Shown here piece after piece: positions 59,526 to 64,000 of a DNA stretch of 64,000 nucleotides. The translations under genes and the position numbers were made by a program. Below the pieces are notes generated by a model. It was given only the letters and a program-made list of their open reading frames with translations. It did no database searches and had not been told where the DNA came from. Position 1 is the first letter of the stretch. Every line of letters starts with the position of its first letter. The stretch spans positions 1,183,859 to 1,247,858 of the forward strand of contig NZ_RBCJ01000003.1 of the NCBI RefSeq assembly GCF_003626755.1. The letters are read 5' to 3'. This stretch comes from Ulvibacterium marinum (GTDB taxonomy: Bacteria; Bacteroidota; Bacteroidia; Flavobacteriales; Flavobacteriaceae).

Positions 59526-60419
59526 ATGAAAAACAAGATTCAAATACATAAAAGTCTTGGGTTTTTCCTTGCACTGGTCATGTGCGTTTTGGTCAATGCT
59601 TCTGGGCAGTCTGTTGCGGATATCATTGATATTAGGCCAAAGGAAATTATGGATTTGGTTGATGGTAATACTACTGAGATTTCGGACAGGGACAAAAAGG
59701 GAAGACTGCTTTTAAATGAATGTTTTGATGCACACGGATGGGTTGAGGGAAATTCAAGCATCATTTCTGCGACCTATATCGATGATTGGTCAGTAGCTCC
59801 AGAACCCCTCCGCAAGTACAACAATTGGCCTCATTTAAAACAAGCTTTACAACACGATTTTCTGTCTTTTCGGTTGGGACATTCCCGGGTCCGATTACTT
59901 AATGGCCCTTCCAAGAACGAAATATGGGGTATTGACCATAATGTTCCATACAAGATAATTGATGGAAAGGCCAGACAAGTGGACGATTCGAATATGGTTC
60001 CGGCGCTGGTTGGAAAGGAGTATTTTATTCAGTTACCCTATTGGATAAAAAAGGTTCCTATAGTCGCTCATGTAAGGGACACCGTGCTTCAAGATAAGGC
60101 CTATCACTTGGTTTTTGGGACTTGGGAAACCCCTAAGGCCAACTCTACATTTGACCAGTACGTCTATTGGATAAACCAGAGGACCAAACTGCTGGAAATT
60201 GTTCAATACACGGTACGGGTAGTAGACCCCAAAGCTGTGGGGTTTGTTGTCTTTGATGATTTTAGGGAGATTGATGGTATGGTAATTCCCTTCGTACATC
60301 GTTTGGGATATTTGCCGACCCCAGAAGGGCTAATTCATGAAATGAGATTCCAATCCATAGTTCTGGATCCTAAAGGACTATCTATAAGTGATTTGAGGGG
60401 ACTTGACAAAAATGATTAG
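59526..60419 (+). CDS. Secreted hypothetical protein
   Basis: 297 residues. Signal peptide (SLGFFLALVMCVLVNASGQ). The beta-rich body (YDKIIDGKARQV... MRFQSIVLDPKGL) has the look of an outer-membrane lipoprotein-sorting (LolA-like) or DUF6503-like fold but I could not assign it. No catalytic motif seen. Confidence 0.55.
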   Translation: MKNKIQIHKSLGFFLALVMCVLVNASGQSVADIIDIRPKEIMDLVDGNTTEISDRDKKGRLLLNECFDAHGWVEGNSSIISATYIDDWSVAPEPLRKYNNWPHLKQALQHDFLSFRLGHSRVRLLNGPSKNEIWGIDHNVPYKIIDGKARQVDDSNMVPALVGKEYFIQLPYWIKKVPIVAHVRDTVLQDKAYHLVFGTWETPKANSTFDQYVYWINQRTKLLEIVQYTVRVVDPKAVGFVVFDDFREIDGMVIPFVHRLGYLPTPEGLIHEMRFQSIVLDPKGLSISDLRGLDKND

Positions 60420-60539
60420 TCCTAAAAGTGCATTTGGCACAATAACTTCATTTATATCAAGGGAATGCGGGGAAATTAAAAAAATGCAAATTCGTGTTCT
60501 CAAAGTACGTACCAAATAGCGCAACGGATTGTACTTGTA

Positions 60540-60830
60540 TTACAAATGACGGATAAAATCCATTTTGCTTCCCAAGATTCGAACGACTCCAATACCGTTT
60601 TCTTCTTTTTTATAAAATATGACATATGCCTTTTGACGAAACCGAAATAGGCGTATACTCAAGAAAAAAGAATCAATGCCAAAATCAGGTCGCTGGGCGA
60701 GTACTTCTAAACTCATCTCCATTTCTCTCAAGTATAATTGAGCCTGTTTAAGGCCAAAGTTACGAATACCATATTCATAAATACCGGCTATATCATCGGT
60801 GGCAAGTCTTGAGAGCTTACAGTCGGCCAT
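60540..60830 (-). CDS. RelE/ParE-family toxin
   Basis: 96 residues, with the ParE pattern LSRLATDDIAGIYEYGIRNFG, FFLSIRLFRFRQKAYVIFYKKEENGIGVVRIL. It overlaps the antitoxin gene by 14 bp (its start lies in the antitoxin's end). ParE-type toxins poison DNA gyrase; RelE types cut mRNA. Which one applies cannot be said. Confidence 0.85.
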   Translation of the reverse strand: MADCKLSRLATDDIAGIYEYGIRNFGLKQAQLYLREMEMSLEVLAQRPDFGIDSFFLSIRLFRFRQKAYVIFYKKEENGIGVVRILGSKMDFIRHL

Positions 60831-61074
60831 CGGCTCTCATTCTATCCTCGACCTCTTGCATAATGTCAGACACACTTTTATCACTAATACCACTATCCAA
60901 ACCTTCCTGTAGTGCGGTTTCCAACTCCGTTATCTGTCGATGCTTAGCTTGATCTTGTCGTACCAAATCTCGAATGTATTCACTGTCATTGGTAAAGTCG
61001 CCCTTTTCAATTTGTTGCTTTATCCAAGCGTCTTGTTGTTCGGTAAATGTTATGGATTTTCGAATTGTTGCCAT
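60817..61074 (-). CDS. ParD/CopG-like antitoxin
   Basis: 85 residues. N-terminal ribbon-helix-helix (ATIRKSITFTEQQDAWIKQQIE, then DSEYIRDLVRQDQ) binds DNA, and the C-terminal tail wraps the toxin. It is upstream of the toxin gene, the usual order. A pair with 60540. Confidence 0.85.
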   Translation of the reverse strand: MATIRKSITFTEQQDAWIKQQIEKGDFTNDSEYIRDLVRQDQAKHRQITELETALQEGLDSGISDKSVSDIMQEVEDRMRADGRL

Positions 61075-61357
61075 ATGGATAAAATTAAATCGTAATACTA
61101 TTGGTGCAATATAACTCGATATCGAATCATAAACAAATAGATTTGACTATAATCCTTGTGTGCGAGGGTAAATTCACTGATTATTTGCCCTCTTTCGCTG
61201 AAAGGGTATAAAAATGACCTTCGTAGGTCTTTAGTACAATTATTTGAATTAACGGTAGCTCTTGAATAATTGTTTGTAGTGCTGAAGAATTCCCAGAAAA
61301 GTAAATCATCCTTTATTAAAACTTTAGCCAACCAAAAGCTTGAGGGTGCAATTTATT

Positions 61358-62455
61358 TTATGAAACCTTAAAAATAAGGTTTTCAATTTTGTCACTTACC
61401 GTTCTGTTGGCTTCCCCGCCGCTTTCGATTTCACCACAATTCGTTAAAATTAGAATGGCAACATCTTCGTCCACGAACCATCTGATGGCACTATTATGTC
61501 CAAATGATTCGCCACCGCGGGACCATATTTCTCTGGTCCCTCTTGATGTCGTCGTCGTATACCAACCATATCCAATACCTATACCGCTTTCCAGTGTAAG
61601 ATGTGGGCCGAACAACTGATCCAATGACCCTTTATTTAGGATTTGAAAAGTCGTCAGGGCCTTAAAATAAGTATTGAGGTCGATAATGTTGGTCGTAATA
61701 CCCCCGGACGCTCGGTAACCCCAATTGGGGTGCAAATCACCAGGTGGGAATTTTTTCAGCTTCCGTGCGAACGCGTCCTTATGTTGTTCATCCGCCTCGA
61801 ACCAAAAATCCGTGTTCTTCATCATGGCCCTTTTAAATAGGTTTTCCCGAGCAAATTCTTCATAGGTGATACCTGATATTTTCTCAATAACGGCTGCGGT
61901 TAACCAATAACCGGCACTGGAGTATTTAAATTCACCTTTTGGCCCCAAGGGTCTTTGGTATAAAAGTTCCATATTGGCCTCCCTAGTAGTTGCTCCATAG
62001 GTCTCATATTCATTGCTTAAACCTGATGTATGAACAAGCATATCATGAATGGAAATGTTCCCGAAATGCGTTGGACAATTTTCATCGAGCATGGATAGCG
62101 AATCGGATGTTTTGAAGATTCCTTTTTGTTGGGCCACTAGGGTCAATACGCCAGTAATACCTTTGGTAGTGGAAGCCAAATAAAACTGGGTCGAGGGCTT
62201 TACGTTGTGGCTCTTTAAAGAGTCGATCCAACCATAACCCTTCTGAAGAATAACAGTATCATTTACAGAAACCACAACGGATCCTGAAAATCCGACAGCG
62301 ATTTCTCGCAACAGTAGCGAATCAACACGTTTTCCCAACCCGTCGCGAACAATGGTATGGTCGTTTGAGTACGGGCGATATGAATTTACATGAGGTTTTT
62401 GCTTACATGAACTTAGTATGACAATGAACAGTGCTACTATTAGATTTTCTTTCAT
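61358..62455 (-). CDS. Serine hydrolase (beta-lactamase family) lipoprotein
   Basis: 365 residues. Lipoprotein signal ends VILSSCKQK. The nucleophile motif is STTKG (S-x-x-K), with the YSSAGYW region as the Y-S-N-like element and a C-terminal SRGGESFGHNS box. Class C beta-lactamase/PBP4-like esterase or peptidase. Confidence 0.85.
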   Translation of the reverse strand: MKENLIVALFIVILSSCKQKPHVNSYRPYSNDHTIVRDGLGKRVDSLLLREIAVGFSGSVVVSVNDTVILQKGYGWIDSLKSHNVKPSTQFYLASTTKGITGVLTLVAQQKGIFKTSDSLSMLDENCPTHFGNISIHDMLVHTSGLSNEYETYGATTREANMELLYQRPLGPKGEFKYSSAGYWLTAAVIEKISGITYEEFARENLFKRAMMKNTDFWFEADEQHKDAFARKLKKFPPGDLHPNWGYRASGGITTNIIDLNTYFKALTTFQILNKGSLDQLFGPHLTLESGIGIGYGWYTTTTSRGTREIWSRGGESFGHNSAIRWFVDEDVAILILTNCGEIESGGEANRTVSDKIENLIFKVS

Positions 62456-62588
62456 CGTTTTTTTGGGCTCTGCTTCAATTTACAAATTAAATGACCATCT
62501 TAATCTCCCGTGTATTTGATAATTTTTTGTAAGGTAGCCTTATCGAATAAGAGCATTTAAAAAATTTATTGTATGTTTGTAATATATG

Positions 62589-62611
62589 TATAGTACAATA
62601 TTATTATAGTA
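62589..62611. promoter_or_regulatory. Direct repeats before the GntR gene
   Basis: TATAGTA at 62589-62595 and again at 62605-62611, 16 bp apart, just before the ATG at 62614. Possible autoregulatory site. Confidence 0.45.
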
Positions 62612-62613
62612 TA

Positions 62614-62982
62614 ATGATCAAATTTAAATTGGACCCTAAGACCGGAATCCCCTTTTACAGGCAAATCATTGATCAAATTAAGTTTGGTATTGCCTCCGGA
62701 AACTTAAAAACAGGTGAACAACTTCCTACGGTTAGGTCTTTGGCCGTGGATTTGAAGGTTAATTTAAATACGATAGCAAAGGCTTATAAGGAACTTGAAA
62801 TCCAAAATGTACTGGAGACGCATCAGGGTACGGGTACTTTTATCAACGAGAACAAAATCAAGATATCGGCAAAGGAAAGGGCGCAAAAACTTGGTGAAAT
62901 ATGCAACGAGTTTTCTTCCATCGCCTACAGCTATGGATTTACCATAGACGAGATAATCGATCAACTACAAAATCAAAAATAA
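62614..62982 (+). CDS. GntR-family regulator, YtrA-type
   Basis: 122 residues from the ATG at 62614; the frame to 62569 includes the promoter region. A winged helix (about 12-78: PFYRQIIDQIKFGIASGNL, VRSLAVDLKVNLNTIAKAYKELE) is followed by a short two-helix dimer tail instead of a large ligand domain, as in YtrA-type repressors. It abuts the SPFH gene by one base and probably regulates it. Confidence 0.88.
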   Translation: MIKFKLDPKTGIPFYRQIIDQIKFGIASGNLKTGEQLPTVRSLAVDLKVNLNTIAKAYKELEIQNVLETHQGTGTFINENKIKISAKERAQKLGEICNEFSSIAYSYGFTIDEIIDQLQNQK

Positions 62983-62983
62983 T

Positions 62984-63877
62984 ATGAAAGCGATCACCAA
63001 AAAATTTTGGAACCCCATTTCCGCGACCGTAATGATAACCACATCAAGTATTTGCGTTGCGCTTTACTACTTTGATGTGGTCAACTCCCAACTACTGGCT
63101 TTACTATTGTTGGCTTGTCTGTTGTTATCAAGATCCATCCACATAGCCGATCAGTGGGAAAAAGCCGTCGTATTAAGGATGGGCAAATTCCAAGGCCTAA
63201 GGGGTCCAGGTATATTTTTCATTATTCCCATTATCGATCAAATAGACAAATACATTGATCAGCGTGTAAGGGTCACGGATTTTAAGGCGGAACAGACCTT
63301 GACAAAAGATACGGTTCCGGTAAATGTGGATGCAGTGGTATATTGGACGGTTTGGGATGTTGAAAAGGCAGCTCTGGAGGTACAGGAATATGAAAGGGCC
63401 ATTTTCTATATAGCGCAGACCGGATTACGGGATATCATTGGGAAACATGAGTTGGCGGACATTCTTCAGGAAAGGGAAAAAATTGCAGAGGATTTACAAA
63501 AGGTTTTGGACCACAATACGAATCCCTGGGGGATTACTTGCCAAACGGTTGGGATAAAGGATATAATCATTCCGCAAGTTCTGGCCGATGCCATGAGTAA
63601 GGAGGCCCAGGCGGAACGTGAGCGTAGGGCACGGGTAATCCTTGGAACGGCCGAAACGGAAATTGCCCATAAATTTTCAGAAGCCAGTGAACGCTATAAA
63701 AAGAATCCCGTTGCCTTGCACCTTAGGGGAATGAACATGTTATTTGAAGGTTTAAAAGAAAAGGGGTCCATGGTTATTGTACCCAGTTCGGCATTGGATT
63801 CCATGAATCTTGGGGCCGTAGGCGGATTGGTATCCCTGGCAAAAGCTAATGAGGAAGAATTTCCGGGTATGGACTAA
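62984..63877 (+). CDS. SPFH/stomatin-like (slipin) membrane protein
   Basis: 297 residues. Two N-terminal membrane segments (about 12-50) precede the SPFH domain (about 55-220), starting WEKAVVLRMGKFQGLRGPGIFFIIPIID. The coiled stretch DAMSKEAQAERERRARVILGTAE is shared with the protein at 31785. Forms oligomers at the membrane. In one operon with the GntR regulator. Right end of the window follows with no gene. Confidence 0.9.
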   Translation: MKAITKKFWNPISATVMITTSSICVALYYFDVVNSQLLALLLLACLLLSRSIHIADQWEKAVVLRMGKFQGLRGPGIFFIIPIIDQIDKYIDQRVRVTDFKAEQTLTKDTVPVNVDAVVYWTVWDVEKAALEVQEYERAIFYIAQTGLRDIIGKHELADILQEREKIAEDLQKVLDHNTNPWGITCQTVGIKDIIIPQVLADAMSKEAQAERERRARVILGTAETEIAHKFSEASERYKKNPVALHLRGMNMLFEGLKEKGSMVIVPSSALDSMNLGAVGGLVSLAKANEEEFPGMD

Positions 63878-64000
63878 ATATTTGATTATTGATAAATTAA
63901 ATATTGGAAGGCCGGACCGGGGCTCTTCATAAGACCCAATGTTGCCTATTTTTTATTTGGCCTTCATTTTGTTTCCCCGTTTGTTATGTGTCACTTCGGC

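Noticed and set aside
61098-61331. 77-codon minus-strand ORF after the antitoxin
   Set aside because: No signal peptide, motif or family-like pattern, and composition like non-coding AT-rich DNA.

Overview
The window looks like chromosome of a marine Flavobacteriaceae (Bacteroidota; Maribacter/Arenibacter/Zobellia-like, an impression from protein style and not a database result). The base composition is AT-rich, most genes lack Shine-Dalgarno sequences, promoters carry the Bacteroidota -7 box TAnnTTTG, and the gene families fit (hybrid GH43/GH26 xylan genes, TPR sensor kinase with a LuxR-type partner, serine-hydrolase lipoproteins). No tRNA, rRNA, CRISPR, transposase or prophage gene was seen.

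Layout: (1) 1-3859, end of a sugar/xylan-use operon (sugar porter, GH43, GH26-like). (2) 4084-4737, upp. (3) 4.8-52.4 kb, a large stress island: Hsp20, Ca2+-type P-ATPase, a REC-CRP/FNR fusion regulator next to a multi-PAS histidine kinase with a LOV photoreceptor domain, MscS channel, BON and YtxH proteins, patatin, FtsH, six universal stress proteins, DUF2267, lipoproteins, SDR/GyrI-like/GNAT operon, sigma-like protein, frameshifted flavodoxin, SPFH protein, flavin reductase/M20 peptidase/DUF1611 operon, DUF302, an apparent array of small RNAs, OmpA-like lipoprotein, FMN split-barrel protein, lone receiver, dodecin, archease-RtcB, phosphoribosyltransferase, CDP-alcohol phosphatidyltransferase with COG0645/COG2187-like kinases, AI-2E transporter, Mla/MCE lipid transporter, and two small ferredoxin-fold proteins. 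(4) 52.4-64 kb, ordinary accessory genes: L,D-transpeptidase, NarL-type two-component pair, a divergent pair around a 22-bp palindrome, AraC regulator, ParDE-like toxin-antitoxin, serine hydrolase, GntR and a second SPFH protein.

The main discovery is one operator repeated through region 3. The 12-mer TGAY-N4-RTCA (FNR-box spacing, changed outer bases) occurs 21 times in intergenic DNA between 4.8 and 52.1 kb. In about 20 promoters its centre lies exactly 29.5 bp before the first base of a -7 box matching or nearly matching TAnnTTTR, so it takes the place of the -33 element at about -41.5. The obvious candidate activator is the REC-CRP/FNR fusion at 8123-9193, fed by the LOV kinase. The set looks like a functional analogue of a dormancy regulon (USPs, Hsp20, FtsH, membrane maintenance, RNA repair) that may be gated by blue light or flavin redox state. 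One of these promoters points into a gene-free stretch holding three tandem terminator-ended RNA units with shared sequence.

Two genes (flavodoxin at 31209, AI-2E transporter at 48226) are broken by a one-base deficit in a homopolymer. These may be assembly errors, phase-variable tracts or -1 slippage sites.
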